Source of the DNA: Dryas octopetala
Taxonomy: Eukaryota; Streptophyta; Magnoliopsida; Rosales; Rosaceae
DNA: 64,000 bases
Direction: 5' to 3'
NCBI GenBank assembly: GCA_963921425.1
Contig: OY992833.1
Location: 26,708,698 to 26,772,697 of the forward strand
A program made the position numbers and the translations under genes. Below, piece after piece: positions 12,491 to 23,550 of the stretch (within the stretch, counting starts at the first letter, position 1; each line of letters opens with the position of its first letter). The notes under the pieces were generated by a model. That model had not been told where the DNA came from. It made no database searches and saw nothing but the letters and a program-made list of their open reading frames with translations.

Positions 12491-13371
12491 GGGTGCCTTT
12501 GGTAACGTTTTACAAAATAATTTTGCATTTTACAAATTCAAAAAATGACAAAAATGCTTTTGGTTGCTATATTGAGAAAACCGTTTTTGAAAAACACAAA
12601 ATATAATTTTTAGTTTACAGTGTAAATTCAGAAAATGACTAAATGATGTTTTCAGTGAATTTAGAAAACATAGAGAACACATATACAAATATAAAAAAAT
12701 TTACAACTAAAAAAAAAAAAAATTTAAAAACATGTGATCTGCACTTCCTCCCCACCTATCCAGACCCACTTCCGGCGGCAGCCCTACCCCATGCCGCTGC
12801 CCATCTCACCCATCTCTCTTCATCTCTCATCTATTCCTCTATTTCTTTCTCTCTCTCTCTACCTATCTCTCAAAATATATACTTTATAATCCCTCTATAG
12901 TTTCCAACGCTTCAATAAACGGATCAAGACTCCCCGTAACATCCATAGTAGGAAGCGCACGAGCCTTAACAACCCTTACATAGAGAAAATACATTAGTAA
13001 AACTAGATCATAGGTGCTTGCAGTATTGTCTCCATTAATAATACGGCCACCAACAACTCTTCCACCTCCAAGGTAGTCGTGCCAGTCGATGTGGATTGGG
13101 TTTTATAAAACTTCTCTCTTTTTTAATTATATATTTTATGAAATTGATTAATAATAATTTATAATTAATATTTTTTGTGAATATAATTATTTGGTTGTAA
13201 TAATTGGTTAATATCAAATGTGTTTTCATTATTTTTGTTTTATATAATTGTTTTTCAATTACGCTACCAGACGCCTTCTCATATTTTGAGAATGCAAAAT
13301 TTAATTTGTCATTTTCATTTTACAATACAATTTTTAGAAAATTGTTCTGTAAAACGTTATCAGACGGGCCC
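12491..13371. mobile_element. PIF/Harbinger-like (Tourist-type) MITE, 881 bp
   Basis: The left end GGGTGCCTTTGGTAACG and the reverse complement of the right end GGGCCCGTCTGATAACG align as terminal inverted repeats, 19 of 24 bases matching including the shared AACGTTTTACA. The element is bordered on both sides by TTA (12488-12490 and 13372-13374), the typical 3-bp target duplication of this superfamily. The interior is AT-rich with a CT-rich patch around 12770-12890 and encodes no transposase, so it is non-autonomous. Mismatches in the terminal repeats suggest an old copy. Confidence 0.8.
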
Positions 13372-13644
13372 TTAAAAATGCATTTCCAAACTTTTTAGTT
13401 GTAGAACTTGTAGGCTTTTATTTGTTATTATTATATCTCAAACCACCTCTTTTCTTAGCATTGGAAAACACTAGAAAGCCAAGCAAGGCAATCAATGAGA
13501 CGTTAAAGACTAGCTAGCTATATATAAAAGCATGCATGCACATGAGATGTTATTCAAAAGCCAAGAAATGAATCTAGCTAGCTGTTTGGTCACTTTATGC
13601 CCAAACTGCTAGCTTATACGTACAAATATACCTAATCAACTTTC

Positions 13645-13664
13645 ATATATATATATATATATAT
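13645..13664. repeat. (AT)10 microsatellite
   Basis: Ten AT units in intergenic DNA. Confidence 0.95.
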
Positions 13665-14351
13665 AGTAATCAATATCATATGATTAAGAAAAAACCAATG
13701 CAAGCTAGCTATGTGACTATGTCTAACATCGTCCTTTGTTTTTATCGACAATCAAACTTAGCTAACTTTGGTCAGAAATTCAGAATATATATGTTTTTTT
13801 CAATGCCAGTCAGTCGACATGCAAGAGCAAAATTAATATGAATTGAGTCCAGTTGACGTGAGTCATGAGTCGTCGTTCCAATTGAGCGTTACATTTGGGT
13901 CAAGCACGACCCCACCGATTTTTTTTTATTTTTATTTTTTATAATTTGGGTCAAAAACTCAAAATCATATCGTTGCAATTGCTATATATATGCCAATGTT
14001 AATTTTTAAAAGATAAAAAAAAATGTTACTTTCACCAATTAACATTAGGGATGATATTTCAGTTGCTTTGCATGGCCACATGTGGCAGATTCTGAGTCTG
14101 TGAAAACGTATGCATGAAATAGACTAAAGTCTAAAACAGAGAGAAAGGAAATGGGAAGGAAAGAGCATTAGAAAAAAAAACAGGACCAGCCATTTTGGCT
14201 TTTGTGATTCGGAGTCATCCGACCTAGTAATTAATGAATGCATTTGATTTGGAATTTTGATGAAGGTCATGTAGACTTGTAGTACATTGACTCAATGACT
14301 CATATATAGATTAGGATTTGTAGATGGTTATTCTGGTATATATCCCAGTTT

Positions 14352-14406
14352 AGAGTTGACCCGTCATGTTCGCTAAAAAAAAAAAAAAAGAGTTGACCCG
14401 TTATGT
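14352..14406 (+). repeat. Short A-tailed insertion with 18-bp flanking duplication
   Basis: AGAGTTGACCCGTCATGT at 14352-14369 is repeated, with one change, at 14389-14406. The 19 bases between are TCGCT followed by 14 A. Direct repeats of this length around an A tail are the usual mark of target-primed reverse transcription; the insert is almost only tail. Confidence 0.65.
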
Positions 14407-16074
14407 ATGAATTGTTCCAACTTCAAACAAATTACATTGATTGGAGTTAGAGATTACAAACTTAAAATAGATGGTTCAATTGTCTATCTTTAATTCTTAT
14501 CTTAATTACCGCGGAAATTGACAAGTATTTTGATTTATACTTTCTGTTCCATTCTGATTTCTTGTAGGGTTCCAACAGAAAATAAAAGAACTCTTATATC
14601 AAATAGACTGTCTTAAGTTTAATCAAATAAATTTGTAAAACAAGGATATGGATCCTCCCTCTGCCAATCCCTTGGAACTAATTTCAATAATGATGACCAT
14701 AAAAAAAAAAAGATTAAAAAAAAAAAGAGAGAGAACAAAAAGGAATAATTTGTCAATGAATTGGGCCTTATTACACGTGATTGAATTAGTCAGAAAAGGG
14801 CAAAAAAAAAACACTCAAATTGCAACTTCACTAGGTGACCACTTCACAGGAATCACCCCCATTCATGTATATTAAAAACCCTAAACCAAAAAAAAAATAA
14901 GAGAAAAAAGTTAAGAATCCTTAAACAATATAATAATGAAGAAGACTTAAGAGTAACAATAACTTATTAGGGAATAATTAGAGTTGATCAAATACCAATA
15001 ATTTATAGTAACACAATAACTGTACAATAATTAACCCATGTGCTGCCCCCTTGAAGAAATGGGATAGTCTCTACCCATCAACCACAATAGCAGCATGAGC
15101 CACCCACCCACCATCTCAGCCCCTTCCAATAGGGACCTAATCAAAGAGGAAAAGGCTCATGGTAGGACCCACAATCTCTCTCAAATACCACCTAGGCCTC
15201 ATTCATTTACTTATACAATTAAGTCCCCGAGGCCCAAAGGGCCCAAAGCTTCCACCTAGAAAAACACGGCCTTGAACAAGATATTAAACCGAAGGATTCA
15301 ACCACATAGAGCCACGTGTCCTTGGTTCCAAGAGACCTGGCTGGAATTAGCAATGCACCGATTGTCAGCAAATCAAGGAGGGGACGACACATCCTTATGC
15401 CATTGTTGTCTTGAGCCAGTCATGGACCGCGTGGGGCCCCACCAACCCAGACCCCCCTGACCCAGCCAAACCCGTCTCCTTCCCATGTTCCACCGAATTA
15501 CCTCCCTACCCTCCGGCCTCATCCGAATAAAGAAACGAAGGAATGGGCATTTTGGTAAAAAGGAAGAGATTTTATATGAGGAAACCGAAAAGAAAAAGAA
15601 GGAGTAGTGGGGTAGACGACAAGTGAAACGGCTCAATTTGTAGGTGCAGTGTTGCGTTGTGTGGACAACTGCCACCCAATACCAGAGAGCCAGAGAGGCC
15701 ACAGCCCACACACCCTTTCCTTCTACCCTGCTTTCTCAACGTTCTCTCTCTTTCCTCTTTCTATTTTTTTGGTTTTTCATATTCTATTTCTTTTTCCTTA
15801 AACCAAAAACTTGATATTTTCTCTCTGATCTGTGTGTTTGACAGAGACGGAGAGAGAGGGCTTAAGCTTAGCTGCTTAACCAGAGAAGACTAAGACCTTA
15901 CGTTTTTGCTTTGGGAGGAGAGATCGGGGGAAGCGAATCTGCTGCCAAATTTCCGATTTTTCCATCCGATTCTGGTATTGGGGTCGGATAGTTTGGTAAT
16001 TTCCAAGTTCGATCTGCTGTATTTGAAGTTGAACTCTGGTGGGTCGTGGAGTTAGTGAGAGAAAGAGTGACAGA

Positions 16075-18160
16075 ATGTGGTGGATGATGGGTGAAGGAGG
16101 AGGTCATTACTGCTCTAAGAAGACTGATGATATTTGCGGCAATGTTTGTGGCCAGGTACTTTTCTTCTCTATTTTTATTATTTCGTTTCAAATAAAAATA
16201 TCTTTTTTCTTTGTTCACTGATTTTGGCTTTCTGGGTATGCATATTTGGTTGCTCAGATAATGTAGCAGCAATGGGATTGTGTTGTATTCCGGAAATTTG
16301 CGTTTAAAAGTTATTAACTTTTGCTACGATATTCCCAATGCAATTTTTTTGGGCATAGAGTTTATAACTTTTTCTTATGACAAAAGTTCAGTTTTTGACT
16401 TATTTTCCTGAGTTTTCTCAGCAACCAAACATAATATGTGTGCTTTTAAGAGCTCTGTTTTTGTGATACTGGTCAGTTCAGTCGAAAATAGGGCGACCAG
16501 ATCAGATGGGAAACCTGCCGTTTTTCTGTTAGCAAATATATATGAAGATCATGGAATTCTTCGCCTTTTTTCTTTTTGGCTTTCTGATTTTATCCTATCT
16601 CATTGATTAATTTGTGGATAATTCAATTTTGATATTTGTTATTGAATGTAAATATTGATGTTTGAGTCACAGTTTGCTCTAGGTGAAATTACAAGTTGGT
16701 GGCTTTTGGTGTTGAATTGACAATGGTTTTTACTAACTAAATGGATATGTAGCTTTTATGATTTTTATCACAGTCCCTCCACATGGTGGTTAGGGAAACT
16801 CGGAGGAAACTTATAAAATTGTTGATATAACAGAAAAAAGGAAGTCGCTTGTTAGCTTAAAAAAAATCTGTGAATTATATAGAGTAATATCTTTTGTGGT
16901 CATTCATGCCTTGTGAAATCATTATGCTTATTATGAATAGAGGAAGTAATCCTCATTGAATCTACATCTGAATCATTTGAAAGTTCTAGGAATTTTTTAA
17001 TGGGTGGATTTCTGTTCATCTTAAGTCTCACAAATATGTTCTTTCCTAATGTGCAGGAATCAGGCCGAATGTTGAGCATGTCAAGAGTTCGCTGCATTCT
17101 ACGTGGCTTTGATGTGAAAGTTCTCATCATTCTTTTTACACTCATCCCGACCTGCATCTTTGGCATTTATGTGCATGGGCAGAAGATCTCATATTTCTTG
17201 CGGCCACTATGGGAATCACCCCCCAAACCTTTTCGTGATATCCCACACTACTATCATGAAAATGTGTCCATGGAGAACCTCTGCAAACTTCATGGTTGGG
17301 GGATCCGTGAGTACCCTAGGCGTGTTTTTGATGCTGTGTTGTTCAGTAATGAGATGGACATCCTTACCGTACGATGGAAAGAATTATACCCCTACGTAAC
17401 ACAGTTTGTTCTCCTTGAGTCAAATTCAACTTTTACTGGATTGTCAAAGCCTCTATTTTTCTCCCGTTATCGTGATCAGTTCAAATTTGTTGAGCCCCGG
17501 TTGACTTATGGGACTATTGGAGGTAGATTCAAGAGAGGGGAAAACCCGTTTGTTGAGGAGGCATATCAGCGAGTGGCATTGGACCAGCTTCTCAAAATAG
17601 CTGGTATTTCTGACGACGACTTGTTGATAATGTCGGATGTTGATGAGATCCCAAGCAGGCACACTATCAATCTCCTGAGGTGGTGTGATGATATTCCACA
17701 AGTCCTCCATCTTCGGCTGAAGAACTATCTATATTCCTTTGAGTTTCTTGTCGACAATAACAGTTGGAGAGCCTCAGTCCACAGGTATCGGAAGGGAGAG
17801 ACAAGGTATGCACATTATCGCCAGACAGATGACATCTTGGCAGATGCAGGGTGGCACTGTAGCTTTTGCTTTCGCACTATCAAGGAGTTCATATTTAAGA
17901 TGAAAGCATACAGCCATTATGATAGAGTCAGGTTTTCAAACTATCTAAACCCTGATAGAGTCCAGAAGGTAATCTGCAAGGGGTTTGATTTATTTGATAT
18001 GCTTCCTGAAGAGTACACCTTCAAGGAAATTATTGGGAAAATGGGACCTATTCCTCATTCTTTCTCAGCTGTTCATCTTCCATCCCATCTGTTTGAGAAT
18101 GCAGAGAGGTATAAATTTCTTTTGCCTGGAAATTGCAAAAGACAGACAGAGAGTGGCTGA
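16075..18160 (+). CDS. GT17 beta-1,4-mannosyl-glycoprotein N-acetylglucosaminyltransferase-like
   Basis: Two coding exons, 16075-16155 and 17057-18160, joined by a GT-AG intron of 901 bp, give 394 residues. The start at 16075 ([16 protein letters not shown]) is chosen because this opening is conserved in the plant family; the in-frame ATG at 17000 lies in the intron. Residues 49-66 ([18 protein letters not shown]) form a single signal anchor, so this is a type II Golgi-type membrane protein. The catalytic region follows, with a DVDE metal-binding motif (Asp221, Asp223) in [12 protein letters not shown], and conserved blocks [12 protein letters not shown] and [18 protein letters not shown]. 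The animal relative MGAT3 adds bisecting GlcNAc to N-glycans; the acceptor of the plant enzymes is not settled. It resembles Arabidopsis At1g12990 and At1g67880, is full length, and looks intact. Confidence 0.93.
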
Positions 18161-18654
18161 GCTTTTCTTCAGTAAGTTTTGATGTCTGTTTCTGTAAAGA
18201 TAGTTGGTCATGCAGCTTCTGTGACTCCTCATGAAGGGTTCAACCGAACAATCGATGACTGGTGTGTCACTGACATAGCTGTGCCTCAGGCTTGGCTAAA
18301 TTTATATCATTCTTTGGTAATGTTTGGGGACTGGACAGACTTGGGTACTTAGGATAATGTTTTGTACATAACTTTTCCTGGAGTTGGGTTTTAGTATAAA
18401 AGGTGGAGCTTGTCTATCTACTGAGAAGGGGGAGCCTGCTGTGCTGGTAACAGTTGTCACAAGGTGCTTATGTTTTTTTTAGCTTTGATATTGCTTGATT
18501 CCCCGGATATACCGAAAAGACAGTACAAGGGTCCTGCACACCCTTGTTGAGAAATTTTGTTTATGGGACAAATTATTTGTTTATGCGGTGAACTGACCTT
18601 CTTTGTGACTTCTGAATTGCCTTTTAGATCATTTATTGATCAAAATGCATACTA

Positions 18655-18821
18655 GATAATGCAGTATGTGCGACTGTGCATGTTCTAGTCCCCCTTAACA
18701 TCAATACTTGATAATGCAGTATGAAGATATTCATTGGGACGTTTTTTTTTGGTACATCAATACTTGGGGAACTTGTTCAAGTCGTTTTAAACTTGTGTCA
18801 AGTTCTAGTCCCCCTTAACAT
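18655..18821. repeat. Interleaved short direct repeats
   Basis: Three pairs of perfect direct repeats overlap in 167 bp: a 14-mer GATAATGCAGTATG (18655-18668 and 18710-18723), a 13-mer ACATCAATACTTG (18698-18710 and 18754-18766), and a 20-bp repeat starting GTTCTAGTCC (18682-18701 and 18802-18821). The 13-mer pair encloses a segment ending in nine T and GGT. This looks like successive local duplications, possibly with a short A-tailed insertion. Confidence 0.75.
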
Positions 18822-19973
18822 AACTTGCTTAAGACGACTTCACACTAACTTGATATGTTTATTAAGTATGTTTTCTTTGGGTTAACACATCTCATAAACC
18901 ATACATTCAAGACTAATACTCGTGTATTTCTAGACCAAGTCCATTCATGCATAATTTGAAGCTTTAGTAGGTCTGAGGTCCAATTTTGATTTGAATCCCT
19001 TATTCGGACAAGAATTTAGATTTATCTTCTGTTGATTGGACTTGGATCTCCTGCCTTGCTTCTATGCAAGGTTGGTACTAAGCTCAAATATGAGTATTTG
19101 AAGACAATCTCTCTCTTCTTACTTTTTCTTTCTCTACTTTGTCTTCAAAAGTTTAGATTACTAGCCTTGTTTCTGTCTTGATCTAGTTCCCTGTTGATTA
19201 ATGCTTGGCAGTATCTTCTTGTCTGATTTTTTTTTTGCTTTTTTCTTGTCCGACTTTGGGCTGAGAAGTTGTCACACATATGAGTTTGTCGTGGAGAAAT
19301 GGTGATAGTTTCAATAAGGAACTATTAAATGAAAAACTATGTATGTAATTGTTTAGTACAGAATCAATGTAAAAAATAATATTTGTGCACATGAAGTTGT
19401 GCAGAGAATATTCATAAAATACTTTTGTTCTATCAACTCTGGTAGTTGGAGAATGCACTACCAATCAATCTGTCGCTGAGGTGTATTGACCCTACTGTCT
19501 GGTGTCGACCAATGGGCTCAACTGTGCGTTAATCAACCCTCTCGAATGCCATGTTATTTAACTTATTTGCTGTACATAAGCCATAAAGGCCTAGTCTGCA
19601 GGACTGACACAGTATAACTCATATAATTGACAGGGTATAGTAGACCTGCAAAGGTAGCAGAATCAAACTCTCAAAATATTGATAATTCTACCCTATTTCG
19701 TTCTTAAGATGAATAATAAAAAGATCCCCATATAAAATGGGAATCATCTCCTTTTTGGGTGTAATTATTTTCTTATCCCTTTGGCCTAGCATTTCTAAGA
19801 TCTTGGTATCACTTCAAAGTTGGGAATAAAGTTGTACAAAAGCATACAAATGGAGAAGGCACTCAATCGCCTAGAATTGCATATGCATATGCCACTCATA
19901 CATGGTCAGTCAATATACGGATATGAGATGCATTCTTATCTAGTTACAACTTGCACTACATTTGGATCAAGCC

Positions 19974-19980
19974 TATAAAT
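19974..19980 (+). promoter_or_regulatory. TATA box of the gene at 20048
   Basis: TATAAAT lies 68-74 bp upstream of the ATG at 20048, leaving room for a 5' untranslated region of about 40 bp. It supports that start over earlier out-of-frame ATGs. Confidence 0.6.
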
Positions 19981-20047
19981 GGCACCCCCAGCCTGAAGAC
20001 AGACAACCAGATCCAAAATTACAGATACAACACATCGATCCAACAAT

Positions 20048-20638
20048 ATGCGTCGAGCATTTGGGTTCCAGCAGCAGAGCTATGGCATACACCAAGAGGC
20101 TCAACATCAGAGCTATTCCATGCACCAGGAAGCTGCTTGGAACTCAAAAAACGACTATCACAACCATATTTCAGGTGTGCAAATTGCGCCTTCTTTATGC
20201 CTTGATTCTCAGTTCATTAACCACCATGCAATGTTTGATGGAAGCCATGCTCTGCATGATGGTTTATGGCATGCCCAAAACATGAACCAAAATGGATGGT
20301 CCAACTCTGTCTCTGGCTCTAGCACCAGTGGTGCTTTCTGTAAGAACCATACTGCCTCTGGTACCAAAAAGTTGCCTTTGGTCAGTGTCATGAATGTCTC
20401 ACAGTTGTCACATGGTGGTGGTGCTATGTTCAACAATGCAATGGAGAATGGTGGATATGAAACTGTCCAGGAAGTAGTGCATGTTCCAGCAACAATGAGA
20501 GTGCAGGAAATGAGATATGAGCGCAGCTCTTGGGGTGGTGGTGATGATGGCTTTCAGTATTGCCATGGCTTTGATGACAATGCTAGGTGGAAGCGCAATG
20601 GCTACTGGAAAGCTGAGTGGATATCAAGGGGAGCCTAA
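20048..20638 (+). CDS. Unrecognised His/Gly/Gln-rich small protein, 196 aa
   Basis: One open frame of 196 residues beginning MRRAFGFQQQSYGIHQ, about 70 bp behind a TATA box. I do not recognise the family. The N-terminal half is rich in Gln, His and Asn with a loose repeat (YGIHQEA, YSMHQEA). The middle is Ser/Gly-rich. The C-terminus ends in an aromatic and basic stretch (WKRNGYWKAEWISRGA) after ETVQEVVHVPATMRVQEMRYE. No signal peptide, membrane segment or catalytic motif is visible. It lies between GT17 and RING genes, the position that in Arabidopsis holds small hypothetical or glycine-rich genes (At1g67860-67870, from memory), so it may be a fast-evolving positional counterpart. The promoter, full-length frame and lack of frame breaks suggest a real gene. 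Confidence 0.72.
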   Translation: MRRAFGFQQQSYGIHQEAQHQSYSMHQEAAWNSKNDYHNHISGVQIAPSLCLDSQFINHHAMFDGSHALHDGLWHAQNMNQNGWSNSVSGSSTSGAFCKNHTASGTKKLPLVSVMNVSQLSHGGGAMFNNAMENGGYETVQEVVHVPATMRVQEMRYERSSWGGGDDGFQYCHGFDDNARWKRNGYWKAEWISRGA

Positions 20639-21679
20639 AAGCAGAGAGATTATTATGTAATCATCAAACTGCGCTCTGCCTCTACAACCTCTGCTTCATG
20701 TTTTAAGATGGAATATGGTGCTTATGTTGTGCTCATTTACTCTTTTCTTTGTTGCTTACTGAACCAAAAACTATAAATAAAGAGATTATGTTTACTAAGA
20801 GAAAACTTGGTCATAGTCCAGGAATTTTGGTAGCTTTTTAATTCAAATGCTGCATCATCATCACCTCTTAATTAATCCAATGGAGTCACCATCACACAAT
20901 TCATGCTTTAAAAAATCTACGATATTTGAGCTGCCTTTGAAAAATCTCTTTCACAATATGATTCCTAGTGCCTTAGTAGGCATGGATATTCAATAGGATA
21001 TGGATAGCTGTTGTACCTTTTTTTCTCCGACATGATTGCTATGAATGTTCACCATTTCTAAGGCCCCTTGTGGAGATTTCTAGAAATTAATGTACAAGAT
21101 TGCAACATCTGCCTGCTTGTACACTACCTAATGACAACTTGGACTTGTGCCTAACCCATAACACCAAATCCTCCTCTAATTCCCATAAAACCAAGTGCTT
21201 CAAATTGATCAGAGAAGCATATATACCCCAAAAACCATAAATAATTAATTATGTGAATTAAACACTCAATTCCATACGTTTTATCCATGCTCAATAACCC
21301 AATGAAGTGACGGATACAAATTGCCTTCCTGGCTAGATTAAAAGTACTTATTCTTCAAATTGTGTCCATAAAGGTTTTGGCTATAAATTATGGTCAAATA
21401 TAAATCCGAATTTCGTTTCAGATATTCCATTGGTAAATCCTAAGAGAACTCTTTGGTGCTCTTTCTTTATGGGATTCTTTAGACCACCAAGTTTGGCCAG
21501 AAAAGAGGGTATTAGATTCAAACCAATCTTATCCATGAAGAATAGAATCCATCAATTCTTCTCTATCTATAGAAACTATAGAGCACTGCACGTTACTTCA
21601 CCATTACCATGTATATATAAGTCCTTGAGCACCCTCTGCTCAAACACAGCAATTGAAAAGTACTACAGACAATTAGAAA
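20639..21679. other. Intergenic between the two small unknown genes
   Basis: The left part is the likely 3' untranslated region of the upstream gene. The right part is the promoter of the 21680 gene. No other gene was seen; the frame at 21430-21696 overlaps the TATA box and start of the next gene and is not supported. Confidence 0.5.
21612..21621 (+). promoter_or_regulatory. TATA box of the gene at 21680
   Basis: TATATATAAG lies about 60-68 bp upstream of the ATG at 21680, the normal distance for a plant gene with a 30-40 bp leader. Confidence 0.7.
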
Positions 21680-21958
21680 ATGTCGTTCAGAAGTAGCAAC
21701 TCAAATGAGTACCAGTTCTTTGAATCCACGGTGGATCCTAGGCCTAATAGGTTCAGCACTACTCAAGACAATGCCCATCACTGCCCAAAACATCATGTCA
21801 AGTTCAGCAATGAGTATGAGGAGCGTGTTGTAGAGTCCCCAAGAAGAGCACGAGCGGTTCGTCGTCATTTAGAAGATGTTGATGAAGTAGCTGAGAAGTT
21901 TATTAAGTTGGAGCACCAAAAATTCCTCGTGAGCCAGATGACCATGAGAAATGACTAA
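21680..21958 (+). CDS. Unrecognised small charged protein, 92 aa
   Basis: A single open frame of 92 residues starts MSFRSSNSNEYQFFEST. I do not recognise the family. The protein is hydrophilic and has no signal or membrane segment. The C-terminal half is highly charged and probably helical (RRARAVRRHLEDVDEV, then AEKFIKLEHQKFLVSQ), and the middle has a His/Cys cluster (HHCPKHH). It follows the 20048 gene in the same orientation about 1 kb away and has its own TATA box, so they are separate transcripts. The proteins share only a loose taste for acidic-basic segments, not enough to call them paralogues. As a short protein it could act as an interaction partner, but that is speculation. Confidence 0.7.
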   Translation: MSFRSSNSNEYQFFESTVDPRPNRFSTTQDNAHHCPKHHVKFSNEYEERVVESPRRARAVRRHLEDVDEVAEKFIKLEHQKFLVSQMTMRND

Positions 21959-23139
21959 GGGCACTCAACCCTCCTATGTATACGTATAGATTCCAAGGTT
22001 CTAGCCCTCAATAATTTACAGAGGCTAAATAATGTCTTTTTTTTTTTGGCCAGGGAGGCTAAAAAATGTCAAAGCTACTACTAGATTGCTTTTAAATTTG
22101 TTCCTCATATGTTGTATGTAATATTACTGATGATTTCTTTATGAAACTGTAGCTTTAAGTTTTTATTCTGTCTTCTTCTTCTTCTTCTTCCCACCCCAAT
22201 CCCCTTTTTTTTGTTTCCATTGTCATATACATGTCAAATTATAGTTTCTTCTTAAAGGGTTGGGATCATTATGGACATGAAAGTTTCTTTAAGTGGTGCA
22301 AGTTTCAAATTTATGTGGCAGAGCAGGAAGAAGCAAATATATAAACTCTAAGCTATAAATGGTAACAGGTAATGTAGGAATTGGAGACAGAGGCCGAGAT
22401 GGAACGTGGTCCATAGTTAAACTAGAGCCACCCATTACAGTGTACTGTGCACTACATATCCTAAGATGTGATGCCTATCTGCTCCAGCAGCATTGTCTTT
22501 CTTCTGTGTAACATAGCTATCTAAGGCTGCGATTTATTTACTTGGAATTATTTTGTTCTAAAAATTACTAAGTCTACTAACCAATCCAAAAGAAAGAAAG
22601 AAAAGCATCAAATTTAGTTTCTTTTTATAAAAGTACTCTTTTTTACTTTTAAAAAAGCAAAACATAAAAATAGCCTGTTTTTTCCAATTAGTAACAGGAT
22701 ACTGTCTCTTTTTGAAATGGCATAAATCAAACATGCTGAAATCTTCAAGACATGTGTTCCACCTTTTGTTTTTGGTCGAAATTACCCTAGACATAACTTG
22801 TCCCTGGCTCCCTGCCCAATTTCAAGTTTTCCCAGATGTTCATTGGGAGAAGTTTGAGAAGATTTGGTAGCATAAACAGAAAGTTTCAAATTAATGCTTC
22901 ATCCCCTTCCTTCTTTATTTTTTTAACTTGTGGTACTTGTACACACAAAACAGAACAAAACAAAGCAAAGCAAATTAACATTGTTAAAGAAGTTTCTCTA
23001 ATGGATTTGCTAAAAATTACAGGAATAAGGAAAAAAAGAAAGTACAGCTGAAATTAATGTAAAGGATTAATAGTATTGCTTCAAAAACCTCATCTTAGTA
23101 AACACCCTTTGTTGTTCTTGTTGTTGCTGTTGTATATGT
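21959..23139. other. Intergenic region between convergent genes
   Basis: This lies between the plus-strand 92-aa gene and the minus-strand RING gene, so both 3' untranslated regions should fall here. It contains a short A-tailed insertion at 22021-22070, a CTT microsatellite near 22170-22190, and nothing else that I recognise. Confidence 0.5.
22021..22070 (-). repeat. Short A-tailed insertion (CCTGGCC core) with 16-bp duplication
   Basis: GAGGCTAAATAATGTC at 22021-22036 recurs at 22055-22070 with one change. The 18 bases between read, on the minus strand, CCTGGCC followed by eleven A. The same CCTGGCC-plus-A core sits between 16-bp repeats at 57394-57445. Confidence 0.7.
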
Positions 23140-23550
23140 CTAGTCAATAGAGCGACAGAGAGGGCAGGTTGTATGGTTGTTGTCAAACCACTTGTCCAAG
23201 CAACCTTTGTGGAAGAAATGTTTGCAGGACAACTCACTCACCTCCTGCTCAGCTTCAAACCCACATAGACACACACAACACTCACCAGTGTTACTTTTGG
23301 CCACACTACTGGACCTGTTGTGGCACAAGGACTTGAACTGGGATATTGAGACTCTCCTGTCGCTTGCAATATGCTCTGGGCACCCAATCCCATCTGGGTC
23401 TTCTTCAAATTCCTGAGAATTGGCATTGGCACCCATCACTTGGAGCACAGATCTTACCACGTTCTTCAACAGAGCCACTGAAAAAACTGTGTTCATTACC
23501 AGCACAGGCAGCACCCCCTCAGCGGCACTAGGAAAGTTTGAAAGGCCCAT
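23140..23550 (-). CDS. Small RING-H2 E3 ubiquitin ligase (At1g67856/XERICO-like)
   Basis: A single-exon gene of 136 residues. The start is the ATG at 23550 (MGLSNFPSAAEGVLPVLV), conserved in this subfamily; upstream in-frame codons lack an ATG. An N-terminal hydrophobic segment (about residues 13-35, VLPVLVMNTVFSVALL) probably anchors it in a membrane. The C-terminus is a complete C3H2C3 RING-H2: Cys91-x2-Cys94, Cys109-x-His111-x2-His114-x2-Cys117, Cys129-x2-Cys132, with the usual Trp before the last pair (KWFDNN). Such proteins transfer ubiquitin from an E2. The relative XERICO raises drought tolerance through ABA, but this sequence is closer to Arabidopsis At1g67856 (shared HFFH and NNHTTCPLCRSI). 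Two G-boxes 10 bp apart lie about 300 bp upstream, consistent with ABA or stress control. Confidence 0.92.
   Translation of the reverse strand: MGLSNFPSAAEGVLPVLVMNTVFSVALLKNVVRSVLQVMGANANSQEFEEDPDGIGCPEHIASDRRVSISQFKSLCHNRSSSVAKSNTGECCVCLCGFEAEQEVSELSCKHFFHKGCLDKWFDNNHTTCPLCRSID

Larger units (their letters stand above)
13372..16074. other. Intergenic and GT17 promoter/5' UTR
   Basis: AT-rich DNA with an (AT)n tract at 13645-13664 and a short A-tailed insertion at 14352-14406. From roughly 15650 the sequence becomes pyrimidine-rich (CTCTCTCTTTCC), a common feature of plant transcription start regions, so the promoter and 5' untranslated region of the glycosyltransferase gene probably lie between about 15500 and 16074. 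Confidence 0.45.
18161..20047. other. GT17 3' flank and promoter of the next gene
   Basis: The first few hundred bases are probably the 3' untranslated region of the glycosyltransferase. A mosaic of short direct repeats lies at 18655-18821. A weaker T-rich repeat pair (TTCTTGTCTGATTTT at 19216 and a similar copy at 19243) is also present. The right end carries a TATA box for the next gene. Confidence 0.45.
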
